From Ensifer sp. PDNC004 (lineage in GTDB: Bacteria; Pseudomonadota; Alphaproteobacteria; Rhizobiales; Rhizobiaceae): a stretch of 64,000 bases of DNA. The position numbers and the translations under genes were made by a program. Shown here piece after piece: positions 9,091 to 18,600 of the stretch; the stretch's first letter is position 1, and each line of letters starts with the position of its first letter. Location of the stretch: contig NZ_CP070352.1 of assembly GCF_016919405.1 (NCBI RefSeq), positions 1,240,001-1,304,000 of the forward strand, in the 5' to 3' direction. The notes below the pieces were generated by a model. The model was not told where the DNA came from. It saw only the letters and a list, made by a program, of their open reading frames with translations, and did no database searches.

Positions 9091-10461
9091 TCAAGCTGTC
9101 TTGGCTGCCGCCAGCGGCAGGACGATGCGCATGCAGGCCCCGCCGGACGCCGAGCGCGCGACATCGACGTAGCCGCCATGCAGGTGCACGATCTTCTGCA
9201 CGAGGTTGAGGCCAAGCCCCGCGCCCTTGCCGTCCTTGCGCAGGCGCTGGAACGGCTCGAAGATCCGGTCGGCTTCGCTGCGCGGAATGCCGTCGCCGTC
9301 GTCGCAGACATCGATCGCGCCCAGCGGATCCACCTTCACCGTGATGGTGCCACGCCTTCCGCCGTGATCGATGGCGTTCTGCACGAGATTGGTGAGCGCC
9401 CGCTCCAGCGACGCCTCGTCGCCGGAAATCATCACCGGTCGTTGATCCGCCTCGAAACTCATCTCGTATCCGGCACCGAAGCCGAGCGGCGCGAGCGCAA
9501 CGATCACCCGCTCGGCCAATGCCGCAAGATCGACCGGCCTGAAGTCATCGTTTTCGGCGTCGAGCCGTTCGAGGTCGAGAAGCTGGCCTGCCAGGATGGA
9601 AAGGCGCGTCACGTCCTCGTTGAGGCGCGTCTTGTCCGGTCCCGGCGGCAGCGAGGCGATGCGGGCGCCAAGGATCGCGACCGGCGTGCGCAGTTCGTGG
9701 GCGGCCTGCGCCAGGAAGCGCTTGTGCCTCGTATAGCCGTCGTCGAGCCGCGTCAGCGCATCGTTGACCGCCGTCACCAGAGGCAGGAACTCGTTGGGAA
9801 CGCCCGTCACCGGCATCTGGATGCCGCGCTGGTCATATTCGATGTGGGCGGCATGCGCGGCCGCGTGCGACAGGCCAGAAAGCATCCTTCTAACGACGAT
9901 CGGTGTGACCACCACGGTCGCAAAGGCGAGCAGCAGCAACATCGGCACGAAGATGGTGAGGAAGGCGCCGGTGGTTGTGAGCAACAGACGGCCGAGGGTC
10001 AATTGTCCCTCCGTGCCGCTGAAGATCTGGACCATGCCGGCCGGCGACTCGAGCCATTTGACCACCGCCTCCGGGCGCGCGTTCTTGTCGGGGGAGCGCC
10101 GGAAGCGGGCGTCGTTCATGCGCTCGAGTCCGGCGACCGCAAAGGCGAATTCTTCCGGCACCGTGCCCTCCGCGAGGCTGTGCCCTTGCTTGTCGCGGAC
10201 GATGAACCAGATCTTTCCGGCTTGCTGGCGCAGTCGCTGCAGTTCCGGCGTTTCCTGAAGTTCGAGCCCGCCATCGGCTTTGCGGGTGATCGCATCCTTC
10301 AAGACGTCGACATTGCCGTTCTCGTAGCCGTCGATGAGATAGCCGGTCACCCAGAGCAGGCCGACCGCAATGGCGATGACGATGAGGATCGCGACCGTTT
10401 CGAACAGCACGAGCCAGCCGACGAGCCTCCATTTGAAGGAATGGGAAGCGCGGACGCTCAT
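9091..10461 (-). CDS. Two-component sensor histidine kinase
   Basis: Inner-membrane sensor kinase, 456 residues. An N-terminal helix (LVGWLVLFETVAILIVIAIAVGLLWVTGY), a periplasmic sensor region of about 130 residues and a second helix (LLLTTTGAFLTIFVPMLLLLAFATVVV) are followed by a HAMP-like linker, the phosphoacceptor motif AAHELRTP (His about 255) and the ATPase motifs NLVQNAIDHG, DDGDGIPRSEADRIFEPF and GAGLGLNLVQKIVHLHGG. It overlaps its response regulator by four bases and is translated after it. The signal is unknown; the sensor region resembles nothing I recognise. Confidence 0.92.
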   Translation of the reverse strand: MSVRASHSFKWRLVGWLVLFETVAILIVIAIAVGLLWVTGYLIDGYENGNVDVLKDAITRKADGGLELQETPELQRLRQQAGKIWFIVRDKQGHSLAEGTVPEEFAFAVAGLERMNDARFRRSPDKNARPEAVVKWLESPAGMVQIFSGTEGQLTLGRLLLTTTGAFLTIFVPMLLLLAFATVVVTPIVVRRMLSGLSHAAAHAAHIEYDQRGIQMPVTGVPNEFLPLVTAVNDALTRLDDGYTRHKRFLAQAAHELRTPVAILGARIASLPPGPDKTRLNEDVTRLSILAGQLLDLERLDAENDDFRPVDLAALAERVIVALAPLGFGAGYEMSFEADQRPVMISGDEASLERALTNLVQNAIDHGGRRGTITVKVDPLGAIDVCDDGDGIPRSEADRIFEPFQRLRKDGKGAGLGLNLVQKIVHLHGGYVDVARSASGGACMRIVLPLAAAKTA

Positions 10462-11132
10462 TGGTCTTCCCGTAGCAGATAGCCGACGCCGCGGATGCCG
10501 TTGATGGTCACGCCGGCGTCTGCGTCTGCCAGCTTGCGGCGCACACGCGAGATATGGGTGTCGAGCGCATTGGACTGGATCTCGTCGTCGAGGCCGAAGA
10601 CGGCCTCCATCAGGGCGGCGCGCAGCACCATGCGCCCCATGCGGCGGGTCAGCGTCTCAAGCACCAGAAGCTCGCGCCGCGGCATCTTCAGCGGTGTGCC
10701 GGCCACGCTTGCCTCGCAATGGGCGAGATCGAAGGAGAGACGCCCGACGGTGACGACATCGCATTGCACCGGAACCGGGCGACGGGCCAGCGCCCGCAGC
10801 CGCGCCAGCAGTTCCTCGAAGGCGAAGGGCTTGCCAATGTAGTCGTCGGCACCGCCATCAAGCCCGGCGACCCGGTCGGCGAGATCGTCGAGCGCCGTTA
10901 GCATCAGCACCGGCACGGTGTTGCCGCGCGCCCGTATCACGGGGATGAGCGAGAGCCCGTCGCCATCAGGCAGCTTGCGATCGAGCACGACCACGTCATA
11001 GACGGCATCATTCAGGATCAGCGCGGCTTCGGCGAGATCGCGCGCATGATCGGCGATCATCCGGTGATGGCTCAATGCGGCCTTCAGCGCCCCCGCCAGT
11101 TCCTTCTCATCTTCGACCAGCAAGACCCGCAT
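10458..11132 (-). CDS. OmpR-family response regulator
   Basis: 224-residue DNA-binding response regulator. The receiver domain has acidic residues VEDE at 7-10, the phosphorylation site Asp51 (VVVLDRKLPDGDG) and the conserved Lys in GKPF. The C-terminal winged helix (about 125-220) ends with NALDTHISRVRRKLADADAGVTINGIRGVGYLL. First gene of the kinase/regulator pair. The next gene upstream (11360, plus strand) is divergent and encodes a patatin-like protein, a plausible but unproven target. Confidence 0.93.
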   Translation of the reverse strand: MRVLLVEDEKELAGALKAALSHHRMIADHARDLAEAALILNDAVYDVVVLDRKLPDGDGLSLIPVIRARGNTVPVLMLTALDDLADRVAGLDGGADDYIGKPFAFEELLARLRALARRPVPVQCDVVTVGRLSFDLAHCEASVAGTPLKMPRRELLVLETLTRRMGRMVLRAALMEAVFGLDDEIQSNALDTHISRVRRKLADADAGVTINGIRGVGYLLREDQ

Positions 11133-11359
11133 GAATGCGCTTTACCCTGTGCAATGTGCCTACGCGCGCGACCTTAGTGCCGCTTCATAGAGGGAACCTG
11201 TCATCCCGCCGCAACGTAATCCCGATCTTCGCCGCCGCACAATCATTCGTTGCGAGCGCCCTGCATGACATGCAGTCTCAATCTTGATCCTTAGGCTTGC
11301 GCGCCAGTGACACCTGGAAAGACAGGTCTCGCGGGCAAAGCTAACCCGGATCACGGCGC

Positions 11360-12841
11360 ATGACACTCAACAAACAGACGTCGATTACAATCAGGCAACG
11401 CAGGCAAAAGCCGGCTGGTTACCGCGTGGCCCGCTCGGTTGCGCTTGCGCGCGCCAGCCGGTTCCTGCGCCACGGTACCCTGGCGCTCGCTTTTGCTGCA
11501 GCCGGCTGCGCCGGCCCGGACGTGACGCCCACCAACAGGCGACTTGAACTGACGACGGGCGCCGTGCCGCTTGCGCAATCGACGCCGGATGTGAGCGACA
11601 CCGGCATCATCCTTGCCTTCTCCGGCGGCGGCGCCCGCTCAGCGGCCTTCGGCTACGGCGTCCTGTCGGCGCTGGCCGAGGCGCCGTCTCCGGGCGGGCG
11701 AGGGCGTCGGCTAGCCGACGATGTCGCGGTTGTTGCCGGCGTCTCCGGTGGTGCTGTGCTCGCCTCTTATTTTGCCTTGAACGGCCGCGCGGGCCTTGAG
11801 GACTTCCGCAAACGGTTTCTCGGGCGCGATGTCGAGGCCTCGCTCAGGACGTCGTTTTCACCGCCCAATATTCTGCGCGGCTATCGCGGCGGCGTGAACG
11901 ATCGCACCGGGTTCCCAGCCTGGCTCGATGCCAACCTGTTCGAGGGCGCGACGCTCGGCAGCCTCGAGCGCCGCCCTGGTCAGCCGCGCCTGGTGATCCA
12001 CGCGACCGATCTCTACAACCGTGCACCGTTCATCTTCGACCGCGCCTCGTTCACCGCCATCTGCAGCAGCTACGACGACTATCCGCTCGCCTATGCGGTC
12101 GCGGCCTCGGCCGCTGTTCCGGTCGTTTTCGCGCCGCTGACCTTGAAGAATTTCCGAAGCGGTTGCGAGGCGCTACCCGAGGCGAAAACACCGAAGACAG
12201 GGCCTCGGGCGCCGGGCTCGCTGGTTGCGCGCGAATACGCCGGTTCCCTCAAGCGCTACGAAACGGCAAGCGACCTCAACTATCTGAAGCTCTACGATGG
12301 CGGTCTCGTCGATGGCGTCGGTACACAAAGCCTGCTGCATGTGATGGGTCGGCCGGCCCCGGACCCCATCCCGGTGGAGCGTGCCTTGCGTCTCAGGCAT
12401 CTGGTGGTCATCGTCGTCGATGCCTCAACGCGGATCGGCGGGGACATCTCGAAAACCGTCGACAGCCCGAGGGCTCCCGATGCGATCGTCGCCGCCATCG
12501 ACGCGATGATCAATATTCCCAATCTCCAGAGCTTCGACGCGCTGCGCGATCAGCTGCCGGCCTGGCGGCAGAAATTCGTGACGTGGCGGTGCGGCAGTGG
12601 CGGCGGCAAGCGTGGCTGCGGCGACCTCGATGTCGATATCGTCCGGCTGGCGCTGTCGGATGTCTCCGATCCGGCGCTGGCGGAGCGGATCCTCGGGCTG
12701 CACAATCGGCTGAGCCTCAAGGAAAAGGACGTCGATTTTCTTGCGGGTCTCGGCCGGCGCCTTTTGCGCGACCATCCCGGCTATCGGCGGTTCCTCGACC
12801 GTATCAACCACGGCGGGCCGAAGGTGGCCCGCGCGGGTTGA
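11360..12841 (+). CDS. Patatin-like phospholipase lipoprotein
   Basis: 493-residue putative acyl hydrolase. The oxyanion motif GGGAR (89-93), the nucleophile elbow GVSGG (Ser129) and the catalytic Asp in YDGG (Asp313) form the patatin Ser-Asp dyad. A long basic leader of about 40 residues precedes a short hydrophobic stretch ending AAAGC (Cys50), suggesting lipidation and an envelope location; the -3 residue is Ala rather than Leu, so this is tentative. The acyl substrate is not predictable. It stands alone, divergent from the two-component pair and convergent with the GH25 gene. Confidence 0.85.
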   Translation: MTLNKQTSITIRQRRQKPAGYRVARSVALARASRFLRHGTLALAFAAAGCAGPDVTPTNRRLELTTGAVPLAQSTPDVSDTGIILAFSGGGARSAAFGYGVLSALAEAPSPGGRGRRLADDVAVVAGVSGGAVLASYFALNGRAGLEDFRKRFLGRDVEASLRTSFSPPNILRGYRGGVNDRTGFPAWLDANLFEGATLGSLERRPGQPRLVIHATDLYNRAPFIFDRASFTAICSSYDDYPLAYAVAASAAVPVVFAPLTLKNFRSGCEALPEAKTPKTGPRAPGSLVAREYAGSLKRYETASDLNYLKLYDGGLVDGVGTQSLLHVMGRPAPDPIPVERALRLRHLVVIVVDASTRIGGDISKTVDSPRAPDAIVAAIDAMINIPNLQSFDALRDQLPAWRQKFVTWRCGSGGGKRGCGDLDVDIVRLALSDVSDPALAERILGLHNRLSLKEKDVDFLAGLGRRLLRDHPGYRRFLDRINHGGPKVARAG

Positions 12842-12887
12842 GAAGGCATAAGGTCAGATCAGAGAAACGAGAGGCGTGCCAGCGGGC

Positions 12888-13955
12888 TCAGTTCGCCCGG
12901 GCCTCCAGCCAGTCGTGCCACTGGTCCTCGCTGCCGTGGAAGACGTTGAGGTCGATCTTGCCATCGACGCCCTGCGAAAGGCCAGAACCGGAATACTGCC
13001 AGAACAGCCATTTGCGGTTCGGGTAGACGATCGACGGGTGCTGGGCGACGGCACGCAGCCAGAACGGATAGTTCTTGAACGCGCCCTGCAGGTTGTCGGC
13101 ATAGAAGTCCGGCGCCGTGTAGATGATCGGACGCTGGCCGTAATGGGCCTCCAGCTTGTCCATGAACACCTGCATCTTTTCGCGCACGCGCTCGGGCGAC
13201 AGGCGGCGCTTGCAGCTGGATTCGCCGTTATATTCGACGTCGATCACAGGCGGCAGCGCGCCCGGTTCACGCGGAACGTTACGGATGAACCAGTCGGCCT
13301 GTTCGCCGGCCGTGCGGCACCAGTAGAAGAAGTGATAGGCGCCGCGGCGGATGCCGGCCGCCTTGGCGGCGCGCCAGTTCTTCTTGAACATCGGGTCGAG
13401 GTGGTCGCCGCCATCGGTTGCCTTGATGAAGGCGAAGTTCGCCCCTTGCGTACGCAGCCGGGCCCAGTCGATGTCGGCCTGCCAGCGTGAGACGTCGACG
13501 CCATGCACGGCCATCTTGCGCGGATTCTTGGCACGACCGAAGTTGATCGGCTTGGCGTCGCGGAAGCGGTGACCGTAGATCCGCGAGCGGCCCTGCGGCA
13601 TCGCCTGCGTCACCGGATTTTCCGGTGCGACGAAGGCAACCGGGCGCGCGTCCGGAACAGGCGCGGCGAGCGTTGTCGTCATCGTGGTGTTTGCCGCGGG
13701 CGCGAAGGCTTCCGGTTCCGGAACGGGGCCGGCCCAGGCGAGCATTTCCTGCGCCGGTGCCGATTGGACGTTCTGCGGCGGCGTCACCTGCCCGACCCGT
13801 GCACCGACATTGGCGGCGGGCACCGGTGCGGCCGACATAGCGACCGAACTCGTCGTTTCGCGCGAGGGCGGCGCGATGGTGTCCAGGCTGGAACTGGAGG
13901 AGCAGCCCGAAATGAGGCCGGCAAAAAGGATTGCGGTCGCAGCTGAAAGACGCAT
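12888..13955 (-). CDS. GH25 muramidase (lysozyme-like) lipoprotein
   Basis: 355-residue predicted lipoprotein with signal peptide MRLSAATAILFAGLISGC and a Ser-rich stretch after the lipidated Cys. A low-complexity Pro/Ala linker of about 100 residues leads to a C-terminal GH25 domain starting at HGVDVSRWQADIDWARL. The conserved Asp of GVDVS and the DVE motif of PPVIDVEYNG are the expected acid residues of the family, which cleaves the MurNAc-GlcNAc bond. I used ATG 13955; a TTG seven codons upstream is less likely. It probably acts in peptidoglycan remodelling rather than defence, given the lipid anchor. Confidence 0.87.
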   Translation of the reverse strand: MRLSAATAILFAGLISGCSSSSSLDTIAPPSRETTSSVAMSAAPVPAANVGARVGQVTPPQNVQSAPAQEMLAWAGPVPEPEAFAPAANTTMTTTLAAPVPDARPVAFVAPENPVTQAMPQGRSRIYGHRFRDAKPINFGRAKNPRKMAVHGVDVSRWQADIDWARLRTQGANFAFIKATDGGDHLDPMFKKNWRAAKAAGIRRGAYHFFYWCRTAGEQADWFIRNVPREPGALPPVIDVEYNGESSCKRRLSPERVREKMQVFMDKLEAHYGQRPIIYTAPDFYADNLQGAFKNYPFWLRAVAQHPSIVYPNRKWLFWQYSGSGLSQGVDGKIDLNVFHGSEDQWHDWLEARAN

Positions 13956-14124
13956 GGGCACCCGTACGCAAAACAAGGTCGACGGCGATCGCCGGCCGAC
14001 AGGTGTGAAATAGCTAACGGAAGCTTACTCAAAAAGTTTGAATCCAATCTTACCAAGCGAACCCAATTTCACGAACTAGAGGTTGCATCGGGCCGGGCAC
14101 TTTGACGCAGGCGTGGTGGCGCCT

Positions 14125-15684
14125 TCAGCCGGACGAATGTTCGATGCCAGTGCCTGTCCGTTGCCGGCGGCTAGTGCGGAATTCGAGGTTGCGGGCGATG
14201 GTTTCGTCGAGCGCGCCGGACGCGTCGGTGATCATCGTCGGCGCAAAATGCGAACGGAAACCTTCTCCAACCCTGAAGGCCGGCGTGTAGAGCGGGCCGA
14301 GCGGCTGCGTCGTCGTCACGTAGGTGAGATTTTCGTCGCTGCCCGAGCGCGTCGGCAGGCCGTGGCGATGGAGGACCGAAGGAAGCGCCAAGCGCAGGCT
14401 GTTGGCAAGCAGATGGATCATCTGCCGACCGGAAAGCGAATGGCGGTAGTTGCGGTAGAACCCCAGGCAATGGCGCAGGATCCTGGCACGGTTGCCGTCC
14501 AGACGCGACAGCTTGCGGGCAAAGAGCGCCACCTCCTCAAGACCGTCGAGCGGACGGGTCATCAGCGTGAACCCATCCATGTCACGCAGCTTGGCCGAGG
14601 GAAGGAAGCGTTCGTCGGCGACGCATTCGTCGAACAGCGGCGTGCCGAGCAGCGGGATCGTCAGGCTCAGGAACGCCGGCAACGGCATCGTGGTTTCGCC
14701 GGTGATGAAGGAGAGTTCCTCCTGCATCGCCTCGATCGTCTGCGACGACGGGTCGAACATCAGGCCATACTGGAAGGCGACGCCGGCATTGAGGCAGGTC
14801 TTGATCGCCTCCAGCTGCGGCACCACCAGGTTCTGCTTCTTCTGGTAGCGCTTCAGCTGCGCTTCGCTCAGCGTCTCGACGCCGCTGAACAGACCGAGAC
14901 AGCCGGCCGCCCGCACCGCGTCGAGATTTTGCGGATCGCGGTAGAAATCGCCGGTGACAAGGGCGATCCAGCCCTGAAACAGGCCCTGTCGCCACAACGA
15001 GCGGATCACGTCGAGCTTGGCATGGAAGACGTCCTTGCTGTTGCCGTAGAAGTTGTTGTCGATGAACAGCACGTATTTCTTCGGCGGCGCGTTGCGCAGC
15101 TGCGCCTCGATATAGGCGGGATCGTAGCTGTGGTAGCGCCGGCCTTCGGCGGTCAACGCACAGAAGCTGCACTTGAAATTGCAGTAACGGCTCGTCTCGA
15201 CGTAGCTGACCGGACCGCGCCAATTGGCAAGGTCGAAGCGCGGCAGGATCGTCTCGGAGACGGCCCATTCGCCAAACACCTCCCGGATGACCGCCTGCAT
15301 CTCCTCGACGTCGCCGTCGCAGGCGTAATCGAAGGTCTCGGCGCTCGAGACCGGGAGATTGCGCACGACCGGCCCGCCAGCGACAACGACGCAGCCGGGC
15401 GACTTGGTGCGGGCATAGGCCGTCAGGTGCTGCATCCGGTCGAAGGCTGCGGTCACGCCGGTCAGCACCAGCATGTCGAGTTCTGCGAAGGCCGCCTCGT
15501 CGACGAGCGGTCCGTCGTGGAACTCGCTATAGGCGCGAAGGTCCACGCGGTCGCGGGCAAAGGCGCCCGCCAGGAACAGGTGACCGGTTCCCTGGGGAAT
15601 GAAGTCGGGGCGGCCCCTGGGGTTCCGGGTTTCGTCGAAATGGGCAAGCACGATCAGGATGCGGGGAGGACTGGTACGGTTCAT
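14125..15684 (-). CDS. B12-binding domain radical SAM protein
   Basis: 519-residue protein with an N-terminal cobalamin-binding-like Rossmann domain (about 8-140: PRILIVLAHFDE, LDMLVLTGVTAA, GCVVVAGGP) and a radical SAM core. The cluster motif is CNFKCSFC (Cys168, Cys172, Cys175), followed by VLFIDNNFYGN and SGVETLSE. I see no DxHxxG in the first domain, so cobalamin, if bound, would be base-off without the lower histidine, as in many class B methylases. ATG 15684 overlaps the stop of the upstream cyclase gene by four bases, so the two are coupled. The family includes methylases and ring-forming enzymes; the substrate is unknown. Confidence 0.85.
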   Translation of the reverse strand: MNRTSPPRILIVLAHFDETRNPRGRPDFIPQGTGHLFLAGAFARDRVDLRAYSEFHDGPLVDEAAFAELDMLVLTGVTAAFDRMQHLTAYARTKSPGCVVVAGGPVVRNLPVSSAETFDYACDGDVEEMQAVIREVFGEWAVSETILPRFDLANWRGPVSYVETSRYCNFKCSFCALTAEGRRYHSYDPAYIEAQLRNAPPKKYVLFIDNNFYGNSKDVFHAKLDVIRSLWRQGLFQGWIALVTGDFYRDPQNLDAVRAAGCLGLFSGVETLSEAQLKRYQKKQNLVVPQLEAIKTCLNAGVAFQYGLMFDPSSQTIEAMQEELSFITGETTMPLPAFLSLTIPLLGTPLFDECVADERFLPSAKLRDMDGFTLMTRPLDGLEEVALFARKLSRLDGNRARILRHCLGFYRNYRHSLSGRQMIHLLANSLRLALPSVLHRHGLPTRSGSDENLTYVTTTQPLGPLYTPAFRVGEGFRSHFAPTMITDASGALDETIARNLEFRTSRRQRTGTGIEHSSG

Positions 15685-18600
15685 GCGCGGCTTCCCTGGG
15701 ATCTGGCAAACTGGACATGCGGCGCCTGGTCGGTTTGACCAAGCGGAAGAACCTCGCACCAGGTGGCCCGGCGCAGAGAAAACATCGTCTCGAACGCCTG
15801 GCGCGATTCGGCATCCCGGGGTCCGGCGGCATGCTGCAGGGCGGCGAGCGCCACGGCCGGCATCTCCAGGCGGATCGCTTCCGCGAAGGCATACTGGGTG
15901 ACGCGCTCGGCGCGGCGTTGCTGGCCGCGGCGCAGGTGCAGGGTCGCTTCGCCGAGTGCCGCCGCGGGCCGGCCGATCGGGTAGACCCGCGCGAAGCGCT
16001 CGAGTTTTCGAAGGACAAGCTGAGCTGCCAGCAGGTCACCGCCATCGGTGTCGCTTGCAACATCGAAGAGACGGGCAAGCGCCGGCAGCGTCCGCGTCTT
16101 CATCGCCGGGTTGAGCGTCTCGCACCAGGACAGCGCCCGCTCGAGCCAGCTTGCGGCCTCCGTCGCGTTGCCCCGTCGCCGCGCGGCCTCGCTCAGAAGC
16201 GATGCGCCTTCGATCGAATGGACGAGTTCCAGCCCGTCGCCCTTTTCGCGAAGGATCTGTTCGAGTTCGTCTAGGTCGGTCTCGATCGCATTCCACCGGC
16301 CAAGCGCTGCATGGCCCCGGAGACGGCCGAGCAAACCGCAACCGAGCACCTGCATGTCCCCGCGCCGGCGTCCTTCCTCGCAGATCCGTTGCACGAGGAT
16401 CTCCCAGGGCGCGATGCCCTCGAAGGCCGAGGTCAAAAGCCACGGGCCGGAAATCGTCTCAAGCCCGACCGCTACCTCGCACCAGCGCCTCAGATCGCCG
16501 ACCTTAGCCGCATTGTTGAGGCCGGCCTCGAAGGCCCGCTTGCCCGCGTGCCAATGACCGATGCCGATCTGGTACATGCCCGACAGAAGGTCGACCCGAA
16601 CGCGCGTTCCCAACTGGTCGACGCGTTCGGACAATGCCGCCGCTAGCCGGCTGTAGTGTTCGGCCTGGCTGTGCAGCGGGATCACGCCGCAGATAGCGCC
16701 GAGGCTCGCATAATTGGCGGCGGTCGTCGGCGAGACGTATTTGTTTCTCTCGGCAAGGTTCGTCGCTCGCAGCGTCGCATGGATCAGCCGCAGCTTCTCG
16801 CTGGTGAAGTAGTAGATCCGTGTCAGGTCCTCATGCGCCTTCGCCGCAAGCAGGAAGGGATCGGACGGCGATCGCGAGATTTCTCGTTTCAGGATCCAGT
16901 CCGCGTCGCGATGAGTGGTGCGCCGCCACACCTGTTCGGCGAGATCGAGCACGAGATGCAGCGCGAGGCCGGCGGAGGTGCGCGGCAGCGGCAGGCCGGA
17001 AAGCCGCAGGCCTTCCTCATAGGCATGGCGGGCCGCTTCGGCGCGGCCAAGGTTGAGGCTGGCTTCGCCGAGCAGGAAACAGGCGGCCGCCCGTCTGGCC
17101 GGTAGAATGGTGATCGAAAGATCGCGCGCCGTCTTGAAGAAGCGTTCGATCAGGTCGACGACGGCGGCGTTGTCGAACTGGCGCAGCCGCAGTTCGGCAA
17201 CGCGGTCCAGATAGTTGAAGGCCCGCGCGGCGTCGCCGGCGCGCTCCCAGTGGCTGAGCACGCGCGGCAGGTTTTCGGCATTGTCCGGCTGCCCGCCTTC
17301 TTCCATCGCCTTGGCGATGGCGCGATGAGCTTCATGGCGCTGTTCCGACAGCAGGCTCTCGTAGATCGCCTGGCGGATGACGGCATGGCTGAACATGAAC
17401 CGGCCCGGGCGGTCGTCGGCGGGCTTGATCAGGTGCGCCGCCTGCAGCCGCTCGATACTCGCCTCGATATCCAGTGCCGTCTTCCTGATCGGCGGCAGCG
17501 CGCCAAGCTCGGCGAGCGAGAAGGTTGCGCCCATGGCGCTTGCGATCTTCAGCAGCACCTGCAGCTCCGCCGGAAGCTGGTCGGTCCGGGCAATCACGGT
17601 CACCTTGGCGGTGTTGAGCAGGGTCGCATCGTTCGAGCGGGGCTCGGAGAGCAGCGAGACGGCTGCGGCGGGCTCGGCCGCCTTGGGCAGCCGACGCTCG
17701 CCGATCATCCGGCAGATCTCGCAGACCAGCAGCGGGTTTCCGGCCGATTGCGCATAGACCGCCTCGCCGAAGCCGTCGGCGGGCGAGTTGCTGCCGATCG
17801 ATGCGCGAACGAGCGCGATCGTGCCCTCGAAATCGAGCGGCAAAAGATCGAGCGTCTGGGCGCCGTTATGGTGCAGGCCGGTCCACCGGGTCAGGTCTTC
17901 CTGCGTGCGGGTCGTCCGGGTCGACACGACGACCGGTACCGGTGCCGCCCCTGAAACCAGCCGCCCCAGCAACTGACCGGACGCCTCGTCGAGCCAGTGC
18001 ACATCTTCAAGCACGACGAAGCCCTGCCCTCCGGCGAGGCTGTCGGTCATGAGCTCGCTCAGCAGTTCGCGCAGCCGGTGGGAGCGCCCGTCACCGGACA
18101 TGGCCCGGGTTTCCGGCGTGTCCGGCAAGGTGAGGTTGATGGCATCGTTGAGCAGCGGCGCGAGCGAGGCGAGTTCCGGTCTTTCCGCAAAGAAGAGCCC
18201 CACCTGGTCCGTGGCCTCGGCGCCGCGCAGATCGCCGATGCCGAGCAGGTCGCGGATAACCCCGCGCCAGGCAAAATAGGGCACGTCGCTTTCGATGTCG
18301 TCGGCATTGCCGACGAGCACGCGATTGCCGCGGTCGCGACAGCGCTCCACGAAGGCGCGCAGCAGCGCCGACTTCCCGACGCCGGAATCGCCTTTGACGA
18401 TCATGATGCCGGACTGCCCCCTGGGCGCGCTGTCGAGATAGGCGGAAAGGGCCGTCATTTCGGCTGCGCGGTTGAGGAGTGCCGGCGACTTGGTGTCGAT
18501 CGTCGCGACAGTCTCGGCGATCGGCGCGAAGGCGGACACGCCGCCGCGCACACCCGGTATGGCCAACGACCACGGTCCGGAGAAAGCGATCTGGCTGGCA

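Noticed and set aside
14083..15738. Plus-strand open frame opposite the radical SAM gene
   Set aside because: The minus strand carries the complete radical SAM motif set; the plus frame has no domain and an Arg/His-rich shadow composition.
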